A stretch of DNA of 64,000 nt, from positions 185,408-249,407 of the forward strand of contig NZ_BDAZ01000012.1 of the NCBI RefSeq assembly GCF_001612725.1, given 5' to 3'. The notes below the pieces were generated by a model, which did not search any database, was not told where the DNA came from, and worked only from the letters and a program-made list of their open reading frames with translations. The stretch is from Nocardia anaemiae NBRC 100462 (GTDB lineage: Bacteria; Actinomycetota; Actinomycetes; Mycobacteriales; Mycobacteriaceae). The position numbers and the translations under genes are program-made. This document shows positions 11,801 to 26,800 of the stretch, one piece after another (the first letter of the stretch is position 1; the number at the start of each line of letters is the position of its first letter).

Positions 11801-14800
11801 GGCGATCCGGCCTACCAGCAATTGCGATTCTGGCGCGCCGCCCTCGACGGCATGCCGACCCAACTCGCGCTGCCGACCGACCGGCCGCGCCCGGCGCTGG
11901 CTTCCGATCGCGGTGCCGCAGTGGAATTCGGGGTCGAGCCCGAGTTGGCCGCCGCGCTGCGGGTACTCGCCCATCACAGTGGCGCGACGCTGTTCATGGT
12001 GGCGCACGCGGCCTTCGCGGCGACGCTCGCCAGACTGAGCGGCACCGATGACGTGGTGATCGGCTCGCCCGTCGGTGGTCGCGGCGAGCGCCAACTCGAC
12101 GCGCTCATCGGCATGTTCGTCAACACGGTGGTGCTGCGAACTCCGGTCGACGCGACGGCCACCTTCGCCGAACTCCTCGCAGGCGTGCGTGATCGCGATC
12201 TCGCGGCCTTCGCCAATGCCGATCTGCCGTTCGAGCGGCTGGTCGATGCCATGTCGGTGGACCGGAGCACCGGCGCGCACCCGCTGTTCCAGGTGCTGTT
12301 CAGCTTCGGTACGGCACCGCGCATTGTCGCGGGCAGTCGGGCGCTCGAAGTGCCGTGGCTGACCGTGGAACCGCTCGAATCGCCCGACCCCACAGCGAAA
12401 TTCGATCTGCATCTGGTGGTGAACGAACGCGCCGGTGAGCACGGTCTCACCGGCAGCCTGCGTTACGCCACCGATCTGTTCGATGCCGCGACCATCGCCG
12501 CATTCGTCACCCGCTTTCGGCGTCTGCTCGCCACCGTGGCCGCTGCGCCGCAGACCCGGATCGGCGACATCGAGTTGTTGGCCGCCGACGAGCGGTCGGT
12601 GTTGGAACGCTGGAACGACACGACGCACGTCATCGACGAAACCCAGACGCTCCCCTCGTTATTCGCCATGCAGGTGGCACGCACGCCGAGCGCACCCGCA
12701 CTTACCTTCGAGGGCACAACGCTGTCCTATGCCGAGTTCGCTGGACGGGTGAATCGGCTGGCACGCTGGCTCATCGAGCGGGGCGTCGGTCCGGATTCTC
12801 TTGTCGCACTGGGCATGCGGCGCTCTGTCGATCTGGTGGTGGGCATATATGCGATCACCGTGGCGGGCGGTGGCTATGTACCGCTGGATCCGGATCATCC
12901 GGCCGAACGCACCGGCCACATCCTCGATACCGCCGCTCCGCGCTGCGTGCTGACCTCGGGCCTGGATTTGGATATCGCAGCCGTGCAGGTCCGTATCGAT
13001 CGACTCGACCTTTCCAGGTATTCGTTCGCGCCGATTACCGATGCCGATCGGTGCGCACCACTGCGGTCCGCGAATACCGCCTACGTCATCTTCACCTCGG
13101 GTTCCACCGGTCGGCCCAAGGGCGTGGCGATGAGCCACCAGGGCATCGTGAACCGGCTGTTGTGGATGCAGTCGGCGCATGTCGCGCTCGATGGCACCGA
13201 TGCGCTGCTGCAGAAGACACCGGTCACCTTCGACGTCTCGGTCCCGGAGTTCTTCTGGCCGTTGCAGGTCGGTGCCCGGCTGGTGCTGGCTCGTCCGGAC
13301 GGTCATCAGGATCCGGTGTATCTGGCGGATCTGATTCGGCGCGAGGGCATTACGGTCGCGCACTTCGTACCCTCCATGCTCGCTGTCTTCGTTTCCGACG
13401 ATCTCGACGTGCCCACACTGCGGCACGTGTTCTGCTCGGGCGAGGCACTACCCGCGACAACCGCGCAGCGCGCACGTGCCATCACCGGAGCGCGTGTGCA
13501 CAACATGTACGGGCCCACCGAAGCGGCGGTCGAGGTCAGCGCGTACGAGGTGACGGATGTCGATAGCGGTCCGCTGCCGATGGGCGCGCCGATCTGGAAC
13601 ACCCGTGTGCATGTGCTGGATGCAGGGTTGCGTCAGGTGCCGGTGGGGGTGCCCGGGGAGCTGTATCTTGCCGGAGCTCAGTTGGCTCGCGGCTATCTCG
13701 GTCGGGCCGATCTGACCGGTGAGCGGTTCGTGGCCGATCCGTTCGGTCCGGCCGGTACCCGCATGTATCGCACCGGCGATCTGGTCGTCTGGCGAGAGCC
13801 GGGTGTGCTGGAATTCCTCGGCCGCACCGACTTCCAGGTCAAGGTCCGCGGCCTGCGGATCGAACTCGGTGAGATCGAGTCGGCATTGCTGTCGGTTGTC
13901 GGTATCGCACAGGCCGTCGTCCTGGTTCGAGACGATCAGCTGGTCGCCTACCTGGTGGCAGATGGCGGACTCGATACCGACAGCGTTCGAGCCGAACTCG
14001 CGCGTCGGCTGCCCAGCTATATGGTCCCGTCGGCATATGCCGTGTTGGACGAATTCCCGATCACGGCCTCCGGCAAGCTGGACCGCACAGCATTGCCCAC
14101 ACCGGTTTTCGCGGCTGCCGAATACCGTGCGCCGAGCGATCTCGCGGAAACCCTTGTCGCCGAGACGTTCACCGCACTGCTCGGTGTCGACCACGTCGGC
14201 GCGGATGACGATTTCTTCGCCCTCGGCGGCAACTCCCTCATCGCCACGCAACTCGCGGCCCGGCTGACCAAGGCGACCGGCGCGGACGTACCCGTGCGCA
14301 CCATCTTCGACGCCTCGACAGTGCGCGAGCTGGCGCGGCGGATCACCGTCGAACAGGAGGCGGCGCCACCGGCCTTGCCGCCATTGACGGTTCAGGATCG
14401 CAGCGAGCCGATCCCACTATCGATCGCGCAGCAGCGCATGTGGTTCCTGAACCGATTCGACGCCGCGAGCGGCGGATACAACATCCCGTTCGCGCTGCGC
14501 CTCACCGGTGTGCTGAATGTGTCCGCGCTGGAACGCGCGATCGCCGATGTCATCGCCAAGCACGAGACGCTGCGCACCATCTATCCCGAACACGACGGGG
14601 CCGCGACACAGGTGGTACTGCCCGCCGGGACCCGGTTGGTGGAACTCGTCGCCCGCGCGGTGTCGACAGCGGAGTTGCCCGAACTCATCGCCGCGGCGGC
14701 CCAGACCGGTTTCGATGTGACGACAGAGGTTCCGTTGCGCGTGCGGCTGCTCCGACTCGACGACTCCAGGTCGCGTCAGCAGACGTACGTGTTGCTGTTC

Positions 14801-17800
14801 GTCGTGCATCACATCGCCGCCGACGGCTGGTCTTTCGCGCCGCTGACCAGGGATCTGGCTACCGCCTACGTCGCAAGGTGTGCGGATGTCGCACCTTCGT
14901 GGAGTCCGCTGACCGTGCAGTACGCGGACTTCGCGATCTGGCAGCGCAATGCACTTGGCCGGGCCGACGACAAGGGTTCGCTGCTGGCCCATCAGCTGCG
15001 GTACTGGACCGGTCGGCTCACTGGCGTTCCCGAGGTGTTGCCGCTGCCCACCGACCGACCGCGACCCGCGGTCTCCGCGAACCGAGGCGGTGCCATTACC
15101 GGACATCTGGATCGGGTCTTGCATCGAGGTATCCAGGAGTTGGCGGCCACGCATCGCGTCACCCCGTTCATGGTGCTGCACGCCGCGCTGGCGGTACTGC
15201 TGAGCCGCCTGAGCGCGAGCGACGATATCGTCATCGGTACGCCGGTCGCCGGTCGCGGTGACGAAGCCCTGGACGAGCTCGTCGGCATGTTCGTCAATAC
15301 CTTGGTGTTGCGTACCGAGGTGCGCGCCGACGCCACGCTCGGTGAGCTCTTGGCCACGGTCCGGACCGCGGATCTGGCCGCGTTCGAGCACGCCGCCGTG
15401 CCCTTCGAACAGCTCGTCGATGCCGTGAATCCCGTTCGCTCGCAGGCACATGCGCCGCTCTACCAGGTGGCGATGACCTTGCAGAACCAGTCCAAGCCGG
15501 ACTTTCAGCTGCACCGTTTGAATATTGCCGCCCTCGATATCGGGCCAGCGCCGATCCAGCTGGATCTGGACTGGACGCTGACCGACCGCTATGCCGCCGA
15601 TGGTGCGGCCGACGGCATCGATGTGCATTTGCATTACGCGCTCGACCTTTTCGACGAAGTTACGGTCGATGGCTTCCTCGCGGGTTTCGAGCGGGTACTA
15701 CGCGCCATGGTGCGTGACGCGCGCACCCTCGTCGGCGATGTCGAGTTGATGTCGGTAGCCGAACGCGGACTGCTGCTTTCGGACCGCAATGCCACCGCCC
15801 GGCCGCTGCCCGCCGAAACCCTCGACGATCTGCTGACCGCCCGCGTTGCCGCGACACCCGATGCCGTCGCGGTGATCTTCGAGGACACCTCCGTGACCTA
15901 CGCGGAGTTCGAAGCAAAGGTGAACCGCCTTGCGCGCTACCTAATTACGGCTGGCGTCGGCCCGGAGACGATTGTCGGACTGGCCGCGCTGCGATCGATC
16001 GACATGCTCGTAGCCATATTCGCGATCGTGCGCGCGGGCGGTGCCTACCTGCCACTGGACCCGACCCACCCGGCCGACCGGATCGCGCGGGTGATCGATG
16101 GCGCCGCACCGGCTCTGGTGTTGGCCGTCGGTGGTGCGGTACTGCCCGATGACATCCGCGTTGTCGATCTCACTGATATCAGCGATCTCGACGCCGCACC
16201 GATCGCTAGGCCGCCACTGCGCCGCGACAATACGGCGTACGTGCTGTTCACGTCCGGTTCGACCGGGCGACCGAAGGGCGTCGCGGTGACCCACCGCGCC
16301 ATCATGAATCAGCTGCGCTGGCTCGAATTCCGCTACGGCGTCACCGCGGCCGACCGCATCCTGCAGCGTGCTCCGCTCACCTTCGATGTCTCGGTGTGGG
16401 AGTGTTTCCTACCGATCGCGGTCGGTGCACCGCTGGTCATCGCCCGACCCAGCGGCCACCTGGACCTGGCGTACCTCGCCGGACTGCTGCGCGAACACCG
16501 CATCACTATCGCCGAATACGTGCCGTCGGTACTCGCGGCGCTCATCGGCGAGGGTATGGGTGATGCGCTGTGCTCCTTTCGCCATCTGCACTGCGGCGGT
16601 GAGGCGCTCACCCCGGACCTGCTCGCGACGATTCGCGAACATGTCGGCGGGGCGGTGCACAACGCTTACGGCCCGACCGAGGCAGCGATTTCGGCTATCT
16701 ATCACGAATTCACCGATGCCGACGGCGAATCCGGCCGCGATGTCGCGATCGGAGGTCCGTGCTGGAACACCCGCGCCTATGTCCTGGACGCACGGCTGCG
16801 GCCGGTCCCGATCGGCGTCACGGGCGAGCTGTATCTCGCGGGTGACCAACTGGCACGCGGTTATCACGGACGCGCCGGACTGACCGCCGAGCGCTTCGTG
16901 GCCGATCCGTTCGGTGTGCCGGGGCGGTTGATGTATCGCACCGGCGATCTGGTGCGTTGGAACCGCGGTGGCGATCTGATCTATCTGGGCCGCAATGATT
17001 TCCAGATAAAGCTGCGTGGTCAGCGCATCGAACTCGGGGAGATCGAGTCGGCGCTGGCCGGGGTGGCGGGCGTGACGAATGCCGCGGTGATCCTGACGCG
17101 CGACACCTCCGGCTCCGACTGCCTGGTCGGCTACATCAGTGGCGCGGAAGTTTCTCCGGACGCGGTACTCGCGCAGGTTCGTGAACATCTGCCCGGGTAC
17201 ATGGTGCCCGCACATCTCGTGGTACTCGACGAGATGCCGCTCACCACGGTCGGCAAGCTCGATCGTGCGGCGCTGCCGCAGGTCGAAGTCGCGGGTGCCG
17301 CAATGGAATTCCGCACGCCGCAGGAAGGCACCGAATCGGTGCTGGCCGCATTGACGGCTGATCTGATCGGGTGCGGACCGATCGGCGCGGATGACGATTT
17401 CTTCGCGCGCGGTGGCAATTCGCTCTTGGCCATGCGGCTAGTGGCACGGGCCAACGCTGCCTTGGGTAGCGCGCTGACCGTGCGGGAGGTCTTCGAAGCA
17501 CCGACGGTGGCCGAATTGGCACTGCGGGTGACCCGTACCGATGTAGTGCGACCCGCGCTGGTAGCACGGGATCGTCCGGACCGTATTCCATTGTCGCTGG
17601 CCCAAACTCGGATGTGGCTGCTGAACCGCCTCGATCCGGATTCGGCCGTCTACAACATTCCGATCACCATTCGCCTGACCGGTGCCTTGGACGAAGCCGC
17701 CTTGCGCGCCGCGCTGGGCGATGTCGTCACTCGGCACGAATCGCTGCGCACCGTGTTCCCAGCCGACAGCATCGGTCCCACGCAGGTGGTGACCGAACCG

Positions 17801-20800
17801 CTCGAATTGGAACTGCGGCGGGTCGATATCACCGAATCCGACATCCTCGCAGCGGTTGTCGGCGTCGCGAGTATCGGGTTCGATCTGCGCACTCGGATAC
17901 CGGTGCGCGCCAGGCTGTTCCGCGTCGCGTCCGATGATCATGTGTTGGTTGTGGTGGTGCACCATATCGCCGCCGACGGTGTCTCGACGGCCCCGCTGGC
18001 GCGGGATCTGATGGTGGCATACAGCGCTCGCACCGAAGGCGCGGCACCGCAGTGGCGGCCACTGCCGGTCCAGTACGCGGACTTCACACTGTGGCAGCAC
18101 CAGGTGCTCGGCTCGGCCGATGACCCGGACTCCGTACTGGCTCGCCAGATCGCGCATTGGCGCACCGAACTCGACGGACTCGCCCCGGTGCTGGAATTGC
18201 CCGCCGATCGGCCGCGCCCCGCCGTGGCATCCGGTCGTGGCGCCGCGGTCGAGTTCGCCGTCACCGCGGAGCTGACCGCCGCGATCGCGGGTCTGGCACG
18301 CAAACACGGGGTGTCGACGTTCATGGTGGTGCACGCCGCCTACGCGGCACTGCTGGCCCGCTTGGCCCGGGTGGACGACATCGCGATCGGCACCCCCGTC
18401 GCTGGGCGGGCCGAGGCGGCGCTGGACGATCTGGTCGGCATGTTCGTCAACACCCTGGTATTGCGCACCGAGGTGGCGGCCGAGGCGACCTTCGCCGAAC
18501 TGCTCGGGCAGGTCCGTGCCGCCGACGTGCGGGCCTTCGGGCATGCCGATCTGCCGTTCGAGCGGCTGGTCGATGAGCTGAATCCGATTCGCGCACAGGC
18601 GCATTCGCCGATCGTGCAGACGCTGCTCACCTTCGAGCACCGCGACGATACGGTGCTTCGCCTGCCCGGACTCGAGGTCGCCGCGTATCCGATCGACAAC
18701 CAGGTCACGCAGTTCGACCTCGCGCTGGAACTCGCGGAGGGCGACGGTACCGCGCTGCGCGCGGTCATGCGCTATGCGACGGATCTTTTCGACCGTGCGA
18801 CGGTCGAATCTTTCGCGGCCCGGTTCGTTCGCCTACTCGAGGCCGTAGTGGCCGATCCCGCCATACGTGTCGGCGATATCGAGCTACTGGATCAGGATGA
18901 GCTGTCGCTGCTCGAGCACTGGAACGACACCGTATTCGCATTGGACGGCTCGCACACCCTGGTGTCGCTGTTCGAGGAACAGGTGCTGCGGACGCCTGAC
19001 GCAACCGCAGTGACATTCGAGGGGTGCAGTCCGGCCCATCCGTCCGACCACCACCCCTCATCGAGTCGCTACGCGACGCTGACATACGCCGAGTTCGCCA
19101 GCCGGGTCCATCGGCTGGCGCGATGGCTGGTCGGGCATGGTGTCGGCCCGGATTCGGTGGTCGCGCTCGGCATGCGGCGCTCGCTCGACCTGGTGGTCGG
19201 CATGTACGCGGTCACTGTCGCCGGTGGGGCGTACCTACCGCTCGACCCCGACCATCCGGCCGACCGGATCGCCCATGTGCTCGAGACAGCGCGTCCGGTA
19301 TGGGTGCTGACCTCGGGTAGTGATCTGGAAGTTGTTGCGGCACGGCAGGTTCGGATCGATCGACTCGATCTGACGCGATACTCACCCGCGCCGCTGACCG
19401 CGAGGGACCGGCTCGGCGTACTGTTGCCGGGGCACACCGCGTATGTCATCTTCACCTCCGGTTCGACCGGCCGTCCCAAGGGGGTAGCGGTATCGCATGC
19501 CGCGATTGTCAACCGGTTGGTGTGGATGCAGTCGGAGTATCGGCTGCACGCCGAGGACGCGGTATTGCAGAAGACCCCGGCGACCTTCGATGTCTCGGTC
19601 TGGGAATTCTTCTGGCCGTTGCAGAACGGCGCGCGACTGGTGCTCGCACGGCCGGACGGTCATCGGGATCCGGCCTATCTGGCGCGGTTGATCATCGATG
19701 AAGGAATCACCGTCGCGCATTTCGTGCCCTCGATGCTGGCGGTATTCCTTTCGGAACCACTTGCGCGCGAATGCGACACGCTGCGGGCGCTATTCGCCTC
19801 AGGTGAGGCACTGTCCGCGCCCGCCGCCCAGCGGGCCCGCGAGCTGACCGGTGCCCGCGTGCACAATCTGTACGGGCCGACCGAGGCGGCGGTCGATGTC
19901 ACCTGCCACGAGGTGACCGATGCCGATGCGGACTCGGTGCCGATCGGCAAGCCGGTGTTCAATACCCGGTTGCTGGTGTTGGACGCGCGGATGCGCATGG
20001 TGCCGGTGGGTGTGCCGGGTGAGTTGTACCTCGTGGGTGAGCAGTTGGCGCTCGGCTATGTCGGTAGGCCCGAGTTGACCGCTGAACGTTTCGTCGCGAA
20101 TCCCTTTGGCGGCGTGGGGGAGCGGATGTATCGCACCGGCGACCTCGTCCGCTGGAATGCGAACGGTGAGCTGGAGTACCTGGGCCGCACCGACTTCCAG
20201 GTGAAGCTGCGCGGTTTGCGCATCGAACTCGGCGAGATCGAATCCGCGCTCACCACGGTGCATGCCGTCGATCAGGCCGTCGTCGTGGTTCGCACCGACG
20301 AGCGAGTCGGCGATCAGTTGGTCGCTTACCTGGTGGCCGACCCAGCGGTCGACATCGATGATGTGCGCGCGGAACTGGCTGCCGCACTGCCCGCGTATAT
20401 GGTGCCGTCGGCCTTCGTCGTGCTGGCTGCCTTTCCGCTCAATTCCTCTGGCAAGCTCGATCGCACCGCACTGCCCGCACCGGTCTTCGAGACCGCGACC
20501 TACCGTGCCCCCGAGACAGGCACCGAACAAGCCGTCGCAGCGATCATGGGCGAGCTGCTCGGCATCGAGCGAATCGGCGTCGACGACGACTTCTTCGCAC
20601 TCGGCGGCAATTCACTGATCGCCACCCAGCTGGCCGCTCGGCTGGGTACGGCGCTGGATGCCGAGGTCCCGGTGCGGATGGTGTTCGAGGCGCCGACCGT
20701 CGCCGCAATGGCCCCCCGCGCCGCTCGGCTCATCGGCACCAGCGCTCGTCCGGAGCTGACCGCGCGGCACCGCCCCGAGCTGATTCCGCTCTCGCCCGCA

Positions 20801-23800
20801 CAGCAACGAATGTGGTTCCTCAACCGCTTCGATCCCGGCGAAACCGTGCACAATATTCCGGTCGCGATCCGGCTCACCGGAGATATCGACACCTATGCGC
20901 TCGCCGCGGCATTGGCCGACGTGATCGCCAGGCATGAAACCTTGCGCACCGTATACCCAGAAATCGACGGCACCGGCTACCAACGAATTCTCGATGCGAC
21001 GCACGTGCCCCACATCGTCGAGCTGGATTCGTCGGCACTGGTGGACCTGGTAGCCACGCCCTTCGACGTCACGACCGAAATACCGCTGCGCGTCGGCCTG
21101 GCCACGCTGTCGGATCGCGAACACCTACTCGCCATCGTGGTACATCACATCGCGGCGGACGGCTTCTCGATGGCCCCGCTCGCCCGGGATATCGCCACCG
21201 CATACGCGGCCCGCGCCACCGGCACCGCACCGACGTGGGCGGAACTTCGAGTGCAGTACGCCGATTACGCACTCTGGCAACGCGAGGTCCTCGGAGCCGA
21301 GGACGATCCGGAATCGTTGGCGGCACAGCAGCTGCGCTACTGGAATCGCGCACTCGCTGGATTGCCCGCTCAGCTCGATCTGCCCTCGGATCGGCCACGT
21401 CCCGCCATTGCCAGCCACGCCGCCGCGAGCACCGCCATCGCACTTGAACCCGCGGTCCGCGACGGCATGGCCGCCATCGCCGCCCGATACGACGCAAGCC
21501 CATTCATGGTCGTCCATGCCGCGCTGGCCACCCTGCTCGCGCGACTGTCCGGCATGTCCGACATCGCCATCGGCGCGCCGATCGCGGGCCGCGGTGCCGC
21601 CGCGCTCGATGATCTCGTCGGCATGTTCGTCAACACCCTGGTGCTGCGCACCGAAGTGGCTGATTCGGATTCCTTCGCCGCCGTACTGCGTCGCGTCCGC
21701 GATGGTGACCTGGATGCCTTCGCCAACGCCGATGTGCCGTTCGAGCGGCTGGTGGAGGTGCTGGATCCGCCGCGCTCGCAGGCGCGGCATCCGCTGTTCC
21801 AGATCGCGCTCTTCTTCCAGAATCTCGCGCCCGTATCGGTCGAGTTGCCGGGCATCACCGTCGCCGAATACGAGATCGACTACGAGACAACACAATTCGA
21901 TCTACAACTGACCGTCGCCGACGACGCGCTGCACTTCACCTACGCCACCGACCTCTTCGACGAGTCGACCATCGCGACCTTCGCCGCACGATTCATCTGG
22001 TTGCTCGGTGCGGTGATCGGCGATCCGGAACAGGTGGTCGGCGACATCGATCTGTTCGAGACCGGTGAGCTGGAACGGGTGGTGACCGCGTGGAACGACT
22101 CCGCGCACACCGCGTTCGTCGCGGAAATGCTGCTCGACGAATTCGAGCAGCAGGCCGCCGCGACGCCGGACGATATCGCCTTGGTCTTCGGCGAAACCAC
22201 CATGACCTACGGCGAACTGGACCGCCGAACCAACCGGCTGGCCCGACATCTGATCGCGATCGGCGTCGGCCCGGAGTCGTTGGTGGCATTGGCGATTCGG
22301 CGTTCCATCGATCTGGTGGTCGCGATGTACGCGGTGCTCGAGACGGGCGGTGGCTATGTGCCGATCGACCCGGACCATCCGGCGCAGCGCATCGCCCACA
22401 TCATCGACACCGCCGCACCCATCGCACTGCTCACCACCGAGAACGATCGTCGAGACTTCGGATATGCCGGTGCGACGGTGTGTGTCGATACTGTCGCGCT
22501 CGACGGCTATGCCGACGACCCGATCGCGGCGCACGAGCGGTCCGCGCCGATACACCCGCTGAACCCGGCATACGTGATCTTCACCTCGGGATCTACCGGA
22601 AAACCCAAGGGCGTCAGCGTCTCGCACGCCGCGATCGTCAACCAGATGACCTGGATGCAGTCCGAGTACCGGCTGACCGCCGAGGACGTGTACCTGCAGA
22701 AGACGGCGACCACCTTCGATGTCTCGCTGTGGGGTTACTTCCTGCCGTTGCGCATCGGTGCGACGCTGGTGCTGGCGACCCCGGACGGGCATCGCGATCC
22801 CGCCTACCTCGCCGCGACGATCGCCGAATACGGCGTGACCGTCACCGATTTCGTGCCGTCGATGTTGAGCGAGTTCGCCGGACAGATGCGAACACCCGCC
22901 GATCTCGACACCTTGCGCACGGTATTCGTCATCGGCGAAGCGCTGCCCGCCGAGACCGTCCGGGCCTTCGGCGCGGTGAGTTCGGCGCGCCTGCACAACC
23001 TGTACGGCCCGACCGAGGCGGCGGTCAGCATCACCCACCGCGATGTCACCGGTCAGATCGACCGCAGCGTCATGCCGATCGGCAATCCGGAGTGGAACAG
23101 CCGCGTGTACGTGCTGGATTCCCGGTTGCGACCGACGCTACCGGGGGTCGCGGGGGAGTTGTATCTGGCGGGCACCCAACTCGCCCGCGGCTATCACGGC
23201 AGGCCCGACCTTACGGCGGATCGCTTTGTGGCGAACCCATTCGGACCCGCGGGTGAGCGCATGTACCGCACGGGCGATCTGGTTCGCTGGGACACCAGCG
23301 GCGCGACCCCGGAACTGGTGTACCTGGGCCGCACCGACTTCCAAGTGAAGTTCCGCGGCCAGCGCATCGAACTCGGTGAGATCGAGGCCGTACTCGCTGC
23401 CGTGCCCGGCGTTTCGCAGGCTGCCGCCAGCGTGGTCGCCACGAACACCGGCGACCATCTCGTCGGCTATGTGGTGGGCGATATGCAAATCGATACTGAA
23501 GCAGTTCTGGCGACTGCGGCGGATGCGTTGCCGTCGTACATGGTTCCATCGGCGATCGTCGTACTGGCCGCTTTCCCGCTCAACACCTCCGGCAAACTGG
23601 ACCGAAAGGCACTGCCGGAGCCGGTATTCGACCGCGCCGCCTACCGTGCGCCGGTCACTCCGGCCGAAAGGTTGGTGGCCGAGGCGTTCGAGGCGGTGCT
23701 GGCATGGTCGCCGATCGGTGCCGACGACAACTTCTTCGACATGGGCGGCAACTCGCTGATCGCCACCCGGGTGCTGGCTCGGCTCGGCGAGCGCATCGGT

Positions 23801-26800
23801 CGGGTGCCCGTGCGGCTGCTGTTCGAGGCGCCCACCGTACGTGCCTTCGCGGCACGACTAGCCGATCGAGCAGATGGCCGGGTCGTGCCCCTGATCGCCG
23901 GGGCACGCCCCGAGCGCATTCCGCTGGCACCGGTGCAGCGCGGCATGTGGTTTCTCAACCGGCTCGACCCCGACTCGGCCGCGCACAATATTCCGGTCGC
24001 GGTGCGCATCGGCGGGGAGTTGGACCAGGCGGCGATGGGTGCCGCGTTCACGGATCTGATCGCCCGTCACGAGGCGCTGCGCACCGTGTATCCGGCCGAT
24101 GCGCACGGCATCGGATATCAGGTGATCCTGCCCGCCGAACCGGCCCCGGTATCCCTCGTGGTCGAGACTTCCAGCTCCGTGGACGAGCGGATAGCCGAAT
24201 TCCTCAGTGCTGGCTTCGATGTCACCGCCGAGGTCCCGGTGCGCGCGATCCTGCTGCGAGAGCACGCGACCAGCCATGTGCTCGTCGCCGTGCTGCACCA
24301 CATCGCGGCGGATGGCTATTCGATGGCGCCACTGCTGCGAGACCTGATGTCGGCCTACCTGTCCCGAGTGGTCGGCGGCACCCCGGTCTGGCCGGAACTC
24401 GCCGCGCAGTACGCCGATTACGCGCTGTGGCAGACGGCCGAACTGGATTCGGTCGCGGCCGAACAGCTCAGGTACTGGACCGAAGCGCTGCGGGATCTGC
24501 CCGAAGAACTGGCATTGCCCACCGATCGGCCACGCCCGGCCATCGCATCCAAGCGCGGCGGCACGGTGCGTGCCCGCCTCGGCGGTGGTGTCGGTGCCGG
24601 TATCCACGGACTCGCCGCGCGTCACAACGCGACACCGTTCATGGTGGTGCACGCCGCGCTCGCCGTATTGCTGTCCCGGCTTTCGGGTTCGGCCGATATC
24701 GCCATCGGCACCCCCGTCGCGGGCCGCGGCGCGGCGGCATTGGACGACCTGGTCGGCATGTTCGTGAACACCCTGGTGCTGCGCACACATCCTGATCCGG
24801 CCCGCTCGTTCATCGATCTGCTCGACCAGACCAGGACAAACGATCTGGCCGCATTCGCCCATGCGACGGTCCCGTTCGAGCACGTCGTCGATGAAGTCGG
24901 CATCGAGCGCTCCCAGTCCAAGCATCCGCTGTTCACCGTGGCGCTGAGCTACCTGAATACCGGTGCGGCGGAGTTCACGCTGCCGGGTCTGGAGTTGACG
25001 GCTGTCGAATTCGACGAACCGGTCGCGCGTTTCGATCTCCAGTTCACCGTCGCGGCGGAACTCGATACCGAAGGCCATCTGGCAATCGAACTCGACTATG
25101 CGACAGATCTTTTCGACAAGTCGAGCGCGGCCGCACTGCTGCGACGGTTCGGTCGTGTCCTCGGCGCGCTCACCGCGAATCCGTCCGCGCCGATCGGCAC
25201 CATCGATATTCTCACTCCGGCCGAACGTACCGAACTGCTCGGCAGGCGCGGCGATGAACCGGCGCCGCCGCGTACCCTCGCCGAGCTGATGGCCGCCGCG
25301 GTCGCGATGAATCCCGGTGCGCCCGCGCTGATTTCGGACGACCGTGCGTTGACCTATCGCGCACTCGACGAGCACTCGTCGCGCCTGGCCAGAATGCTTA
25401 TCGGGCACGGCGTCGGTGCCGAAGACTTCGTCGCCGTGGCCATCCCGCGTTCGGTCGAATCGGTACTCGCGGTGTGGGCGGTGGCGAAGACCGGCGCGGC
25501 CTTCGTACCCGCCGATCCGACCTACCCGGCAGATCGCATTGCCCACATGCTGTCGGATTCCGGTGCCACCGTGGGCATTACGCTGACCGGATGCCGACCG
25601 GGGCTGCCCGGCACCGCCGAATGGCTCGTGCTCGACGCACCGGCCACGGTGGCCCGTATGCGGCATTCGAGCGCGGCACCCCTCGGTCTCGACGAGCTGA
25701 CTCGTCCGGTGCGCGTGGCCAATCCCGCGTGGATGATCTACACCTCGGGTTCCACCGGTATCCCGAAGGGCGTAGTGGCCACCCACGGCGGCCTCGCAGG
25801 TGTGGCGTATGCGCAGCGGGATCGCTACCAGGTCACGGCGACATCCCGGGTCCTGCACGTGGCATCGCCCAGTTTCGACGCATCCATGCTCGAGCTCTTG
25901 CTAGCCCTGCCCGCAGGCGCCGCACTCGTGATCGCGCCCGCAGGTGTCTACGGTGGCGCGGAATTGACCGCGCTCATCCGGGATCAACGGATCACCCACG
26001 CCTTCATCACCCCGGCCGTGCTACGGACACTGGATCCGAACGAACTCCCCGAACTCACCCACCTGACGGTCGGCGGCGAGTCGTACGGCCCGGATGTGGT
26101 GCGGCGCTGGGGAACCGGACGTGTGTTCCACAACACCTACGGCCCGACCGAGACCACGATCATCACCAATATCAGCGCACCGCTGCGGCCCGGCGAGTTC
26201 GATCTGGGCAGCACCATTCACGGTATGTCCGCGGTGGTGCTCGACGCCCGATTGCAGCCCGTCCCCGATGGAGTGACCGGCGAGCTGTACTTGCGCGGGC
26301 CAGGTCTGGCGCGCGGATATCACGCGCGGCCCGCACTTACGGCGGATCGCTTTGTCGCCGATCCCTACGGTCCGGCGGGCGGGCGGCTCTACCGGACCGG
26401 TGATCTGGTGCGCTGGACCGCATCCGGCGCGATCCAGTACGTCGGACGCGCCGACCACCAGGTGAAGGTACGCGGTCTGCGCATCGAACTCGGCGAGATC
26501 GATGCGGTGCTCTCGGCGCACGAGTGTGTCGAATTCGCGGTAACCATCGGCCATACGGACGCAACGGGGAGCGTCTCATTGGTCGCGTATGTGGTCGTGA
26601 ACGAAGCAATCGACACCGCTGAGCTCACGGCCTTCGCCGCACGCTCACTGGCGGCCTATATGGTGCCCGCCGCGATCATGGTCCTCGATGAAATCCGGCT
26701 GACGCCGGTCGGCAAGCTGGACCGCAAGGCACTGCCCGCACCGGAGTTCCGTACCGCGACCTTCCGCGCTCCAGAGGCGGCCGCCGAGCGCATCGTGGCC

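Noticed and set aside
23858..25858. Leftward open frame of 666 codons inside the giant NRPS
   Set aside because: The translation lacks any fold or motif and mirrors the GC-rich third positions of the sense gene.
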